This document shows positions 8,348 through 21,962 of a DNA stretch of 64,000 bases, piece after piece; positions within the stretch are counted from its first letter, which is position 1, and each line of letters starts with the position of its first letter. A program made the position numbers and the translations under genes. Source of the stretch: Companilactobacillus hulinensis (GTDB lineage: Bacteria > Bacillota > Bacilli > Lactobacillales > Lactobacillaceae); the NCBI RefSeq assembly GCF_003946555.1, contig NZ_RHOO01000001.1, positions 186,001-250,000 of the forward strand, given 5' to 3'. The notes beneath the pieces were generated by a model. That model worked only from the letters and a program-made list of their open reading frames with translations. It was not told where the DNA came from and ran no database searches.

Positions 8348-9092
8348 ATTAGAAGAAGTATTTCATAATAAAAAGGCATTCATCCCATTCGTAGTGGCTG
8401 ATGATCCGAATTTTGATGCTACGGTTCAAAACGTTCTTACTTTAGCTAATAATGGCGCAGATATTATTGAACTTGGTATTCCATTCTCTGATCCGGTTGC
8501 TGATGGACCGATTATTCAAGCAGCGGATTTGCGTGCATTTGATGCAGGGGTCAATACAGAGGTAGTATTTGATATTGTAGCCAAAATACGAGAATCAACC
8601 ACGATACCGATTATCTTTCTTACCTATACTAATATTGTTTATAAATATGGTTATGAAGAATTCTGTCATAAATGTCATGAATTAGATATCAGTGGATTGG
8701 TAATTCCTGACTTACCATTCGAAGAGCAAGGCGAGTTAAAAGAGTTTACTGAGCAATATGGTATTTCACTAATTCAATTAATTGCACCTACTTCAGGTAA
8801 ACGTATCTCTATGATTGCATCACAGGCTGAAGGGTTCATTTATATGGTTTCTTCAATGGGAGTTACTGGTAAACGTGAAGATTTCTCTAGCGAACTAGGA
8901 AGTACTATAGAAGAAATAAGAAAGACGACCGATGTTCCAATAGCAATTGGATTTGGCATTCACTCAGCTCAGCAAGCAAGAGATCTGTCAGAATTAGCTG
9001 ATGGAATAATTATTGGTAGTGCTGTTGTTGAGATTGTTGATAAAAGCAAAGATTTAGCACAGTATTCAAAGGAAATAAGTCAGGCAATTTAA
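8340..9092 (+). CDS. trpA: Tryptophan synthase alpha chain
   Basis: TrpA cleaves indole-3-glycerol phosphate and passes indole through a tunnel to TrpB. The 250-residue TIM barrel has [24 protein letters not shown] with the catalytic Glu and Asp, VIPDLPFEE and a GFGI phosphate-binding loop. The ATG at 8340 follows AGGGGGA and overlaps the end of trpB; the same frame is open upstream but lacks a better start. It ends the operon ahead of a bidirectional terminator. Confidence 0.95.
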   Translation: MNKLEEVFHNKKAFIPFVVADDPNFDATVQNVLTLANNGADIIELGIPFSDPVADGPIIQAADLRAFDAGVNTEVVFDIVAKIRESTTIPIIFLTYTNIVYKYGYEEFCHKCHELDISGLVIPDLPFEEQGELKEFTEQYGISLIQLIAPTSGKRISMIASQAEGFIYMVSSMGVTGKREDFSSELGSTIEEIRKTTDVPIAIGFGIHSAQQARDLSELADGIIIGSAVVEIVDKSKDLAQYSKEISQAI

Positions 9093-9102
9093 ATAGTATA
9101 GA

Positions 9103-9134
9103 AAAAAGTCCACCTCGTATGAGATGGACTTTTT
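9103..9134. terminator. Bidirectional terminator between trpA and the EIIA gene
   Basis: AAAAAGTCCA (9103-9112) pairs with TGGACTTTTT (9125-9134). T-runs occur on both strands, serving the converging trp and PTS operons. Confidence 0.85.
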
Positions 9135-9143
9135 CTACTCAGA

Positions 9144-9626
9144 TTAATTTAATGTGATCTTTGCAACAACTTCTGAATTATTAATGTTACCTGAAGCAAT
9201 ATCTAATTCTTTAACTTTTACAGATGAATTTGTTATAAGCGTCATAACAACTGGGTCTTTATCAGCGGATTTTATTTCTTCGATATTCATTGTTGCTAAC
9301 GGTTGACCAGCCTTAATGGAATCTCCATCGTTTACTGAAATTGTAAATGGAGAACCATCTAGTTCAACTGTGTCTATACCGAGATGAAGAACAATCTCTA
9401 ATCCATTTTTTGCTTTTATTCCAAGTGCATGTTTCGTATCAGCGACCATTCCAACTATTCCATCAACTGGACTAACAATTTGACTATCATTGGGGATGAT
9501 TGCAATACCTTCACCCATCATTTTTTGAGCAAAGACTTCATCACTGACTGTTTCTAAAGGAATTATTTTGCCAGAAATAGGTGCCTCGATATTAAGCTTT
9601 TTAGCGGATTTGAATAAATTGATCAT
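9144..9626 (-). CDS. PTS EIIA component, glucose type
   Basis: This 160-residue cytoplasmic protein is a free-standing glucose-class EIIA domain. The phosphorylated histidine is in VLHLGIDTVEL (His81), with the partner histidine in KHALGI (His66); APISGK and SPVDG are further family segments. It would pass phosphate from HPr to the EIIB domain of the transporter encoded two genes upstream. The ATG follows AAGGAG that overlaps the stop of the GH4 gene, so it is last in the operon. It might also serve other glucose-class permeases. Confidence 0.93.
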   Translation of the reverse strand: MINLFKSAKKLNIEAPISGKIIPLETVSDEVFAQKMMGEGIAIIPNDSQIVSPVDGIVGMVADTKHALGIKAKNGLEIVLHLGIDTVELDGSPFTISVNDGDSIKAGQPLATMNIEEIKSADKDPVVMTLITNSSVKVKELDIASGNINNSEVVAKITLN

Positions 9627-9638
9627 TATGAATTCTCC

Positions 9639-12648
<3,010 letters not shown>

Positions 12649-12683
12649 ATTGTGTAACATCTCCTTTACTTGAGTTCATAGTG

Positions 12684-12712
12684 AGTATATCGGAAAAATC
12701 AATTTGTGAAAA
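12684..12712 (-). promoter_or_regulatory. Promoter of the alpha-glucoside PTS operon
   Basis: On the minus strand TATACT (12684-12689) is preceded at 17 bases by TTTTCA (12707-12712), a poor -35 box that overlaps the cre site. A weak -35 is usual for activator-dependent or tightly repressed sugar operons. Confidence 0.5.
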
Positions 12713-12720
12713 CGCTTTTA
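12707..12720. promoter_or_regulatory. CcpA catabolite-response element (cre)
   Basis: TGAAAACGCTTTTA matches the cre consensus TGWAANCGNTNWCA at 13 of 14 positions. It overlaps the -35 region of the PTS operon, so glucose repression through CcpA is expected. Confidence 0.7.
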
Positions 12721-12729
12721 TAGAGTTTG

Positions 12730-12761
12730 GAAACAAGTTACTCGACAAAGAAACTTGTTTC
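12730..12761. promoter_or_regulatory. Palindromic operator, probably for the adjacent RpiR regulator
   Basis: GAAACAAGTT (12730-12739) and AACTTGTTTC (12752-12761) form a perfect ten-base inverted repeat with a 12-base spacer, just upstream of the PTS promoter. It is the natural candidate binding site for the RpiR-family protein encoded next door. Confidence 0.55.
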
Positions 12762-12768
12762 AGAGTAC

Positions 12769-12802
12769 AAAAAAAGACGATATCTGAAGTGGATATCGTC
12801 TT
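12769..12802 (-). terminator. Terminator of the rpiR-family gene
   Basis: AAGACGATATC (12774-12784) pairs perfectly with GATATCGTCTT (12792-12802), followed on the minus strand by a T-run. It separates the regulator transcript from the PTS operon. Confidence 0.85.
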
Positions 12803-12809
12803 ACTTGAA

Positions 12810-13535
12810 TTAAAGGCGCTCATAAAGGCATATAACATGTTCAAAAAGCAGTAGTATATTTGGGAAAAAATCATTTGAAAACTGATTGTAATCGTCTAGT
12901 GGATAGTCGTCTTTACAAGTAATAGGCAGATTGGCGACATAGTTTATGGAACTATCCTTGTTTCCTGTGATTCCGATCACCTCAATATTTTCATCTTGTG
13001 CCATTTTAACTTTATCAAGTACCTGTTTAGTTTCACCTGATTTAGAAACTACTATTAATAATCCAATATTGTTAAGATTATTTTCAAATACCCCGATTGA
13101 ATCACCACCAGTTGATATTAAGCATTTTTTACCAAGTATTAATAACTTTTTATAAAAATATTCTGCTACAGTTGTTGAGAACCCTGTTGCATAGATATAA
13201 ATAAACTTTTCTTCTTGTTCAGAAATTAATTCAGCAAATTCTTTAAGTGATTTTTCGGTTGTTTCTACCATTATGTTGTTTAACTCTGTGGATGGTTGTT
13301 TAACAGGGGTATCTTTCATTATGTATTCAGCAATTCTATAGTGCATTTCCACAAATCCAGAATAGCCCAGCTTTTGTGCGAGTCTCATCACAGTTGAGGT
13401 AGAGGTATAATTTGCTTTTGCCACGCCACGTACTCCAAGGTCTAATGCAGTACTGTTGTTATCTAGTAGAAACTGTAAAACCTGTTTTTCATTTGAAGAA
13501 AGCTTATCGCTATTTTTGAATTTTGAAATATTCAT
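12810..13535 (-). CDS. RpiR-family transcriptional regulator
   Basis: The 241-residue protein has an RpiR N-terminal helix-turn-helix domain (about residues 1-77, with GVRGVAKANYTSTSTVMRLAQKLG) and a C-terminal SIS sugar-phosphate-binding domain (about 105-235, with YATGFSTTVAEY and VSKSGET). Such proteins sense sugar phosphates and control the neighbouring operon, here the alpha-glucoside PTS. The start at 13535 is used because GGAGG precedes this ATG; the longer frame runs into the tRNA-Arg gene. Whether it activates or represses cannot be told. Confidence 0.9.
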   Translation of the reverse strand: MNISKFKNSDKLSSNEKQVLQFLLDNNSTALDLGVRGVAKANYTSTSTVMRLAQKLGYSGFVEMHYRIAEYIMKDTPVKQPSTELNNIMVETTEKSLKEFAELISEQEEKFIYIYATGFSTTVAEYFYKKLLILGKKCLISTGGDSIGVFENNLNNIGLLIVVSKSGETKQVLDKVKMAQDENIEVIGITGNKDSSINYVANLPITCKDDYPLDDYNQFSNDFFPNILLLFEHVICLYERL

Positions 13536-13571
13536 CAGATGACCTCCAACAAAAAATAAGGTACAAAAAAA

Positions 13572-13643
13572 TGCGCCACGTGGGAGTCGAACCCACATTC
13601 CAGGAACCGGAATCCTGTGTGCGATCCATTACACTAGCGGCGC
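13572..13643 (-). tRNA. tRNA-Arg (anticodon CCG)
   Basis: A 72-base cloverleaf on the minus strand: acceptor GCGCCGC with GTGGCGC and discriminator A, anticodon stem CAGGA/TCCTG with loop TTCCGGT giving anticodon CCG, and T-arm GTGGGTTCGACTCCCAC. The 3' CCA is not encoded. A T-run follows and may terminate transcription. Confidence 0.95.
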
Positions 13644-13656
13644 AAGTACGATATTA

Positions 13657-13686
13657 ATTTTATCGCATTCATGTACCAAATGTAAA
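13657..13686 (-). promoter_or_regulatory. Likely promoter of tRNA-Arg
   Basis: On the minus strand TTTACA (13681-13686) and TAAAAT (13657-13662) are spaced by 18 bases, about 14 bases before the tRNA 5' end. Confidence 0.4.
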
Positions 13687-13733
13687 TTGTTAAAAAAAGA
13701 TTCACAAAGTTGGAGGTTTTTGGAGGATATTAC

Positions 13734-13761
13734 TTGAAATAATCACAATACCAGTTATAAT
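13734..13761 (+). promoter_or_regulatory. Promoter of the cggR glycolytic operon
   Basis: TTGAAA (13734-13739) and TATAAT (13756-13761) have a 16-base spacer. Transcription would start near 13768, leaving a leader of about 100 bases that holds the CggR operator. Confidence 0.7.
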
Positions 13762-13783
13762 AATCAGTGTGCTTAGGAGATCA

Positions 13784-13876
13784 ATGGTTCGACTGAGCTA
13801 TTATTTTTTGAGTATATGGGTCGTAAACAGACATACAGGGACGATAGCTGCCCCACGGAGTATATCAAATGACTAA
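13784..13876 (+). CDS. Possible upstream ORF overlapping cggR
   Basis: An ATG four bases after GGAGA opens a 30-codon frame in the cggR leader that ends eight bases inside cggR in another frame. The product has no recognisable domain. It could influence cggR translation or be chance; the CggR operator lies within it. Confidence 0.25.
   Translation: MVRLSYYFLSIWVVNRHTGTIAAPRSISND
13818..13852. promoter_or_regulatory. CggR operator (two half-repeats)
   Basis: GGGTCGTAAACAGAC (13818-13832) and GGGACGATAGCTGCC (13838-13852) start exactly 20 bases apart. The layout follows the Bacillus subtilis CggR operator, CGGGAC-N6-TGTC repeated every 20 bases between promoter and cggR. Fructose 1,6-bisphosphate is expected to release repression. 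Confidence 0.75.
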
Positions 13877-14909
13877 TAATGAAGATTTAGAATTGCTTGA
13901 TTTAATTGCCCCAGACTTCATTAAAACTGTGGAAAAGCGATTTATGATTCTTCAGAACATATCGTTAATGGAGCCGGTGGGACGCAGAACTCTCGCTGAT
14001 GACCTTAATGTCACTGAAAGAAGTCTTCGTACAGAAACGGACTTACTTAGGAAGCAAGGATTAATTGTTTCATCTAAGTCAGGGATGTCTCTTACGAGAA
14101 ATGGAAGTCATGTGACGGATCAGCTTGGTAAGATGTTAGCTGATTATCAAGGTGTTGCACTTCTGGAGAAACAGCTTAGTCAGAAGTTAGGAATTTCCCG
14201 TTGTATTGTATTACCGGGTAATTCTAATAAACAACACCGTGTAGTTGATTCATTTGGTAGACGTTTGAATCAATTACTTGGTTCAATTCTTCCAACCGGA
14301 GAAGCGCTTATTTCCGTTACGGGTGGAAGAACATTAGCAAGAGTTGCTAGAAACCTTTCACCAGACTTATCTAAGAATAGAAAACTGATTTTTCTACCTG
14401 CCAGAGGTGGTGTAGGTGAGTCGGTTGAGATTCAAGCTAACAGTGTCTGTGCTGAAATGGCGGATAAAACTCAAGGTCAGTACCGTGCTATGTATCTTCC
14501 AGAAGATATTAGTGAAGAAAGTTTTGAATCTCTTCAAAAAGAGGCTTCAATTAAGTCGGTACTTGATTTAATATATAGGAGTGATGTTGTTATTCACAGC
14601 ATTGGCTCCGCAAGTATTATGGCTGATCGCAGAAACTTGTCACGAGAAGAAAAAATGAACATCGTAGAACGTGGTGCTGTTTCTGAAGCTTTTGGTGATT
14701 TCTTCGATCAAAGTGGTAGACTTGTATATAAGGTACCTAGGATTGGACTTCATGTCCGGGACCTTGATAGAATTAAATATGTGATTGCAATTGCCGGTGG
14801 TTCTGAAAAGGCTAACGCAATTCAATCGTATATGAAAAATGCACCTGCTCATACAGTACTTATTACTGATGAAGGTGCCTCAAAACTGATTTTAAGGGAT
14901 AACCCTTAA
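13869..14909 (+). CDS. cggR: Central glycolytic genes regulator
   Basis: This 346-residue SorC/DeoR-family repressor has an N-terminal winged-helix domain (residues about 15-85, with GRRTLADDLNVTERSLR) and a C-terminal sugar-phosphate-binding domain (SVTGGRTLARVA, LPARGGVG, HSIGSAS). It controls the operon in which it is first gene and is inactivated by fructose 1,6-bisphosphate in known homologues. The gene stands directly before gap, as in Bacillus, and its own operator lies in the leader at 13818-13852. A CGGAG lies ten bases before the ATG. Confidence 0.93.
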   Translation: MTNNEDLELLDLIAPDFIKTVEKRFMILQNISLMEPVGRRTLADDLNVTERSLRTETDLLRKQGLIVSSKSGMSLTRNGSHVTDQLGKMLADYQGVALLEKQLSQKLGISRCIVLPGNSNKQHRVVDSFGRRLNQLLGSILPTGEALISVTGGRTLARVARNLSPDLSKNRKLIFLPARGGVGESVEIQANSVCAEMADKTQGQYRAMYLPEDISEESFESLQKEASIKSVLDLIYRSDVVIHSIGSASIMADRRNLSREEKMNIVERGAVSEAFGDFFDQSGRLVYKVPRIGLHVRDLDRIKYVIAIAGGSEKANAIQSYMKNAPAHTVLITDEGASKLILRDNP

Positions 14910-14947
14910 AAATATATTTTTTAATTTCCTGAAGGAGGAATTTTTGT

Positions 14948-15976
14948 ATGACTACAAAAGTTGGTATTAATGGATTTGGACGTATCGGTCGTTTGGCATT
15001 CCGTCGTATTGCTGATCTTCAAGCACAAGGTAAAACTGATTTGGAAGTTGTTGCAATCAATGATTTAACATCACCTGCAATGCTTGCACATCTATTGAAG
15101 TATGATACAGCTCATGGTAACTTCATGGCTGACAAGATCAGTGCTACAGAAAACTCAATCGTCGTTGACGGTAAGACTATTCCTGTATATGCTGAAATGA
15201 ATGCTGCAGACCTTAAATGGGTTGGCAACGACGGTGTTGACATCGTTCTTGAATGTACTGGTTTCTACACATCAACAGAAAAAGCACAAGCTCACATCGA
15301 TGCTGGTGCAAAACGTGTATTGATCTCAGCTCCATCAGGTGCTATGCCTACAGTTGTTTACGGTGTTAACGACGACATTCTTACAAATGACGTTAAGATC
15401 GCTTCAGCTGGTTCATGTACAACAAACTGTCTTGCACCATTAGCTAATGCCGTAAACAAAGAATTCGGTATCAAAGCTGGTACAATGACAACAGTTCACG
15501 CATACACAGCTACACAAAAACTTCAAGATGGTCCAGAACGTAAAGGTAATGTTCGTGCTGCACGTGCTGCTGCTGCTAACATCATCCCTCACTCAACTGG
15601 TGCTGCTAAGGCTCTTGGCCTTGTTGTTCCAGAACTTAAGGGTAAGCTTGATGGACATGCACAACGTGTACCAGTTATCACAGGTTCACTTACAGAATTA
15701 GTTGCAACTTTCGACAAGGAAGTTACAGTTGACGAAGTTAACGCTGCTGTTAAGAAATATACAGAAAATAACCCTTCATTCGGTTACAATGATGACGAAA
15801 TTGTTTCATCAGACATCATCGGTACATCATTTGGTTCAGTATTTGACCCAACACAAACACAAGTTGTTGGTTCAGGTGCAGGTCAAGTTGTAAAGACTGT
15901 TGCTTGGTATGACAACGAATCAGGATTTACTGCACAAATGGTTCGTACACTTGAAAAATTTGCTACATTAAACTAA
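14948..15976 (+). CDS. gap: Glyceraldehyde-3-phosphate dehydrogenase
   Basis: The 342-residue enzyme oxidises glyceraldehyde 3-phosphate with NAD+ and phosphate. It begins with the Rossmann segment [12 protein letters not shown], has the catalytic cysteine in SAGSCTTNC, and HAYTATQ and WYDNE segments. AAGGAGG precedes the ATG. Codon use is strongly biased, as expected for a very highly expressed gene. It follows cggR, and a hairpin terminator after it probably yields abundant short gap messages while some transcripts continue into pgk. Confidence 0.97.
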   Translation: MTTKVGINGFGRIGRLAFRRIADLQAQGKTDLEVVAINDLTSPAMLAHLLKYDTAHGNFMADKISATENSIVVDGKTIPVYAEMNAADLKWVGNDGVDIVLECTGFYTSTEKAQAHIDAGAKRVLISAPSGAMPTVVYGVNDDILTNDVKIASAGSCTTNCLAPLANAVNKEFGIKAGTMTTVHAYTATQKLQDGPERKGNVRAARAAAANIIPHSTGAAKALGLVVPELKGKLDGHAQRVPVITGSLTELVATFDKEVTVDEVNAAVKKYTENNPSFGYNDDEIVSSDIIGTSFGSVFDPTQTQVVGSGAGQVVKTVAWYDNESGFTAQMVRTLEKFATLN

Positions 15977-16034
15977 TTCATTAGTTTAACTAGTATCTAA
16001 GTTAAGATAAAACCTAATTTAGCGATTTAAATTG

Positions 16035-16066
16035 GCGGAGGGAGGAAACTCCTTCCGCTTTTTTTT
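16035..16066 (+). terminator. Terminator between gap and pgk
   Basis: GCGGAGGGAG (16035-16044) pairs with CTCCTTCCGC (16049-16058) around a GAAA loop, followed by eight T. Being inside the operon, it probably reduces pgk-tpiA-eno expression relative to gap. Confidence 0.85.
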
Positions 16067-16092
16067 AAGGAAAATATTGGAGGATTTATATA

Positions 16093-17307
16093 TTGGCAAA
16101 ACTTATCGTTTCTGACGTTGACGTAAAAGACAAGAAAGTTCTTATGCGTGTAGATTTCAACGTTCCTATTAAAGATGGTGTTGTTGGCGATACAAACCGT
16201 ATTGTTGGTGCTATCCCAACAATTAAATATGTATCAGAACATGGTGGAAAGGTTATCTTGCTATCTCACTTGGGTCGTATCAAGAGTGATGAAGACAAGA
16301 AAGCTTTGTCATTGAAGCCAGTTGCTGAAAAGTTACAAGAATTAAGTGGTATGTCAGTTAAGTTCGTACCAACTAACGAAGGTAAAGAACTTGAAGATGC
16401 TATCAACGAACTAAAAGATGGCGACATTCTATTGATGGAAAACACACGTTTCCAAGATATCGACAACGATTTCGGTAAACGCGAAAGTAAGAATGATCCA
16501 AAACTTGGTGAATACTGGGCATCACTTGGTGACGTATTTATCAACGACGCTTTTGGTACAGCTCACAGAAGCCATGCCTCAAACGTTGGTATCTCAACAG
16601 CTATGAAGGCTGCTGGTAAGCCAGTTGCTGCTGGATACTTGATGGAAAAAGAAATCAAATTCTTAGGTAATGCCGTTGACAATCCTGTACACCCATTCGT
16701 TACAATTCTTGGTGGTGCAAAGGTTTCAGATAAGATCGGTGTTATTGAACATCTAATTCCAAAATCAGACCACATCATTATCGGTGGTGGTATGGCATAC
16801 ACATTCTTAGCCGCTCAAGGCCACAAGATTGGTAAGTCATTGTTCGAAGAAGACAAAGTTGAACTTGCTAAAGACCTCCTTCAAAAAGCAGGCGACAAGA
16901 TTGTTCTTCCTGTAGACCACATCGTTGCTAAAGAATTCTCAAATGATGCTGATGCTACAACTACTGATGGTGTTGATATTCCTGATGACGAAATGGCTCT
17001 TGATATCGGACCTAAGACAGTTAAATTATTCCAAGACACTCTAAAGGGTGCTAAGACTGTTGTATGGAATGGACCAATGGGTGCATTCGAAATGAGCAAG
17101 TTTGCTGAAGGTACACTAGAAGTTGGACGTGCTATGGGCGACTTATCAGATGCTATTACTATTGTTGGTGGTGGTGATTCAACTGCTGCTGCTAAGAGTC
17201 TTGGTATTGCTGATAAGCTAACACACATCTCAACTGGTGGTGGTGCTTCACTTGAATATCTAGAAGGTAAAGTATTGCCTGGTATTGATTCAATTTCTGA
17301 CAAATAA
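16093..17307 (+). CDS. pgk: Phosphoglycerate kinase
   Basis: The 404-residue two-domain enzyme makes ATP from 1,3-bisphosphoglycerate. It shows [10 protein letters not shown] at the N-terminus, [27 protein letters not shown] and the C-terminal VGGGDSTAA nucleotide-binding loop. The start is TTG at 16093, with GGAGG nine bases upstream and MAKLIVSD as the first residues; no ATG fits better. It lies after the gap terminator and before tpiA, separated by 19 bases. Confidence 0.96.
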   Translation: MAKLIVSDVDVKDKKVLMRVDFNVPIKDGVVGDTNRIVGAIPTIKYVSEHGGKVILLSHLGRIKSDEDKKALSLKPVAEKLQELSGMSVKFVPTNEGKELEDAINELKDGDILLMENTRFQDIDNDFGKRESKNDPKLGEYWASLGDVFINDAFGTAHRSHASNVGISTAMKAAGKPVAAGYLMEKEIKFLGNAVDNPVHPFVTILGGAKVSDKIGVIEHLIPKSDHIIIGGGMAYTFLAAQGHKIGKSLFEEDKVELAKDLLQKAGDKIVLPVDHIVAKEFSNDADATTTDGVDIPDDEMALDIGPKTVKLFQDTLKGAKTVVWNGPMGAFEMSKFAEGTLEVGRAMGDLSDAITIVGGGDSTAAAKSLGIADKLTHISTGGGASLEYLEGKVLPGIDSISDK

Positions 17308-17326
17308 TCTAAGGAGTGTTAAATTT

Positions 17327-18079
17327 ATGCGTACACCTATTATTGCGGGTAACTGGAAGATGAACAAAAATCCTCAAGAAACCCAAGAATTTCTAGAAGC
17401 TATCAAAGGTAAGTTGCCAGAATCTGGCGTAGAAGCTATCATTGGTGCTCCTGCAATCGACTTAAACGCTCTTACATGGTTCTCAAAAGACGAACCACTA
17501 AAGACAGCTGCTGAAAACAGTTACTTTGAAGACGCTGGTGCATTTACTGGTGAAACTTCACCAAAGGCACTTTCAGATATGGGCATTGATTATGTAATCA
17601 TTGGCCACTCAGAAAGACGTCAATACTTCGGTGAAACTGACGAAGATATCAACAAGAAGGCACATGCTATTCTTAGAAACAACATGCTACCTATCATTTG
17701 TTGTGGTGAAACACTAGAACAACGTGAAGCTGGCAAGGCTGAATCATGGGTTACTGGTCAAATCGAAAATGCTGTTAAAGGTATTTCTGCTGAAGACTTA
17801 GCTAAATCAGTTATCGCTTACGAACCTATCTGGGCTATCGGTACTGGTAAGACTGCTACAAGCGATCAAGCACAAGAAATGGTTCACGTAATCCGTGAAA
17901 AGATTGCTAGTTTGTATGATGCTGATACTGCTGATAAAGTACGTATTCTTTACGGTGGTTCAGTTAAACCTGCTAACGTTAAAGAATTAATGGCTAAAGA
18001 AGATATCGATGGTGGACTTGTTGGTGGTGCCAGCATGGATCCTGAATCATTCTTAGCATTAGTTAACTTTAATAAATAA
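17327..18079 (+). CDS. tpiA: Triosephosphate isomerase
   Basis: The 250-residue TIM barrel interconverts dihydroxyacetone phosphate and glyceraldehyde 3-phosphate. Segments seen are GNWKMNK, the catalytic His in IIGHSERR, the catalytic Glu in [14 protein letters not shown], and YGGSVKP. The ATG at 17327 follows AAGGAG; the frame extends upstream into pgk without a better start. It is part of the cggR operon between pgk and eno. Confidence 0.97.
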   Translation: MRTPIIAGNWKMNKNPQETQEFLEAIKGKLPESGVEAIIGAPAIDLNALTWFSKDEPLKTAAENSYFEDAGAFTGETSPKALSDMGIDYVIIGHSERRQYFGETDEDINKKAHAILRNNMLPIICCGETLEQREAGKAESWVTGQIENAVKGISAEDLAKSVIAYEPIWAIGTGKTATSDQAQEMVHVIREKIASLYDADTADKVRILYGGSVKPANVKELMAKEDIDGGLVGGASMDPESFLALVNFNK

Positions 18080-18159
18080 TAATCTTAATTAAGATATTTA
18101 TTTTAAGCGATAAAAAGGTTAAAATTAGTTTGTATTAAAATCATAAAGGAGATTTTTAA

Positions 18160-19464
<1,305 letters not shown>

Positions 19465-19480
19465 TTAATTATTTGAAATC

Positions 19481-19509
19481 AAGACAATCCTTAGTGATTG
19501 TCTTTTTTT
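19481..19509 (+). terminator. Terminator of the glycolytic operon
   Basis: AAGACAATC (19481-19489) pairs with GATTGTCTT (19496-19504), followed by a T-run. Confidence 0.85.
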
Positions 19510-19563
19510 ATTGAAAAATTTATATATCAATTTATACAAAATATAATTTCCTTATATGAATTA

Positions 19564-19588
19564 TAAAAGCGGTTACATCAGTTATAAT
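19564..19588 (+). promoter_or_regulatory. Likely promoter with overlapping cre-like site for the WxL protein gene
   Basis: TATAAT at 19583-19588 is a good -10 box; the -35 is poor. TAAAAGCGGTTACA at 19564-19577 matches the cre consensus at 12 of 14 positions and lies between the two boxes, which suggests CcpA control. Confidence 0.45.
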
Positions 19589-19650
19589 ATGTCTTGGGTT
19601 AATTAATAATAATAATTTACTTTATTTTAATCGCACGGGAGAAGAAGACT

Positions 19651-21879
19651 ATGAGATTACAAGTAAATAAGAAAAAAATATTATATTTCAACTTGATCTT
19701 GTTTGGCTTTTTTGTGTTTTTATTGAATTTACCTTCTATAGAAGCTAAAGCTGCCAGTGCTACTGATAATGATTATATATCCGCAATGAACGGTGCGCCT
19801 CAAGGACTTAATCTGGATGATATTTTTGTTCCAGGTACTTTTAAAGACAATGTGTCTACTGTCGTAGATGTAGATAACGCATACGTAACTGACACTGACG
19901 CTGTTAGATTGACATACGCTAAGGATCAACTGGGAGCCATTTGGTCAACCGATAGTAATTACTTTGATTTGAATAAGGACCAAACTATGTCTATGTGGAT
20001 GTATTTTGGTGGTACAAAGGATCCTGGTGACGGTATGGCCTTTGTATTACAAAATGATGATAATGGTACTGGTGCAATCTCAACCTTTTCATCTAAAAAC
20101 ATTCTTGGTCAGACTGTTAAGACCCCAACTGGTGGTGAAACGCTTGGTGTCTGGGCTGCTGATATGGATGGAAGTTTGAAGGATACGGAGAAGTTCGCTA
20201 CTACTGCTATCCAGAAGAGCTGGGCACTAGAATTTGATACATATCTGAATACTTCGGATAATTATCAGGCTGCCGGTAACGGTGGCGCGTTTGACGTGCA
20301 GGTTGCTGATGCAGGTCAACATATTGCAGCCAATTATCCTGGTGATGCTTCAAGTTATTACACTGTGTCTAAGAATTATGATTTATTGGGAGTTATCAAA
20401 GGATATATTAACTATATGAATCATGGTAGTTTGATCTCCAATGTAGGATTAACTAATGGATCATGGCATCATCTGACGATGAATTGGAATGCTACTAGCA
20501 AAGTAATGCGATATAGATTCGATGATATGAATTCTGACGGTAGTGAAAATCCTGATGCTTTAACGAGTAGTTTTACGATTGATACCGATGTATTTAAGTC
20601 CTCAGATGGACATGTACGTTGGGGATTCACTGGTGCCACTGGTAAGAAATATGAGAATAATTTGGTAATATTTGAGTCCATTCCAGATTTGGTAAATGCC
20701 ACGATTACTCCATCTGTTTATGATATAACTCAAAAAAGAGAAATTGCTGATGGTGATGCTGTAACATCTAAAGATGAGCTAAAGGTCTCTTATAATCTTG
20801 ATTATGAAAGTGGTAGAAGAGATTGGAAGAATATTGTAGCTAATATTAAACTTCCAGGTATTGCTCCTGATCCTGATGATACTAGCAATGATATCGAAAA
20901 TATTAATTACGACGATACTGCTGAGATCACGTATGCTGATGGAAATACTGAGACTATTTCAATCGAAGGAATGACTTAGAATCAGGTTCAGCATTCGCTT
21001 GCTGAGACTCTTTCAAGTGAGAATCAAAGTGCAACGATTGAATTTACTGGAAAAGCGATTGATGTTAATCGTAATACCAAAATTGGTCAAGAAACTTCAA
21101 GTTTTAAATCGACCAACTTTATCACTCACGTTAAAACTCCCGGTTTTACGATTCAATCTGACAAAGGACTCTTGATTGCCCTAATTTCTGGGTCAAAACA
21201 AACGGTTAAGGCAGGAGAAGATGCCGACATGGCTGGTATGATCGTGTATGCTGGTGGTGATATGGATATCACAAACTCCAACTTTTCTATGCACACTCAG
21301 CTAAATGGTGTAGATCGTCCGGTTAGTCAATTAAGCGATGAATATGATCCTGGTGAATTTGCATTTACGGTATCTAGTAGTGAATTACAGCCTGGTAAGA
21401 ATACTTTTGAGCTATATCTTGAGGATGGTAATGGAACTAAGTCTAATGTGGTTACAGCAACCATAACTGTCTCTGGATATCTGAATTTTCAGGAAGTAGC
21501 CGATAATGTTTCATTCAATACTATTCATTATATTGGTGAATCCAATATTATCAGTCGAAATAATGATTGGAAGTTATCAGTCAATGATGCCAGAAATGCT
21601 GGATCACAATGGAAAGTAATAGCGTCTTCAACTACATTGACCAATGGAACTGATACGTTACAAGGTGGATTGATTTATTCGAACGGAACATCTGTAACGT
21701 CACTTGTTAACAATCCAGTAATGATTGCCAGTCACACGGATCAGTATGACGGCGATGAGGTGAAGGATATTATTGCTGATTGGAACGAGAATGAAGGAAT
21801 TCTGCTGAGAACTAGTAGTAATGAGAAGCCTGGAAAGTATACAGGTACTATAAAGTGGGAATTATATGACAGTATTTAG
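19651..21879 (+). pseudogene. Lectin/WxL-domain cell-surface protein gene with one internal stop
   Basis: The frame runs 742 codons, interrupted only by TAG at 20977-20979 (codon 443). Residues 1-35 form a signal peptide ending AKA. Residues about 40-350 resemble a bacterial L-type lectin domain (GAIWSTDSNYFDL, MYFGGTKDPGDGMAFVLQ). After the stop the same frame continues with no further interruption to a C-terminal WxL domain, shown by NDWKLSV and GTIKWEL near the end. WxL domains attach proteins non-covalently to the cell wall. The lectin half alone would be secreted but not retained. A point mutation such as CAG or TGG to TAG, readthrough, or a sequence error would explain it. Confidence 0.75.
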
Positions 21880-21903
21880 GCAGCCTTGTGGCTGTCTTTT
21901 TTT
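21879..21903 (+). terminator. Terminator after the WxL gene
   Basis: GGCAGCC (21879-21885) pairs with GGCTGTC (21890-21896), one G-U pair, followed by T-run. Confidence 0.8.
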
Positions 21904-21962
21904 ATTATGGTTTGGTAAAGTAAAAGTGTTATCGGTTTCAATACAGTATTGGAGGAAATAGG

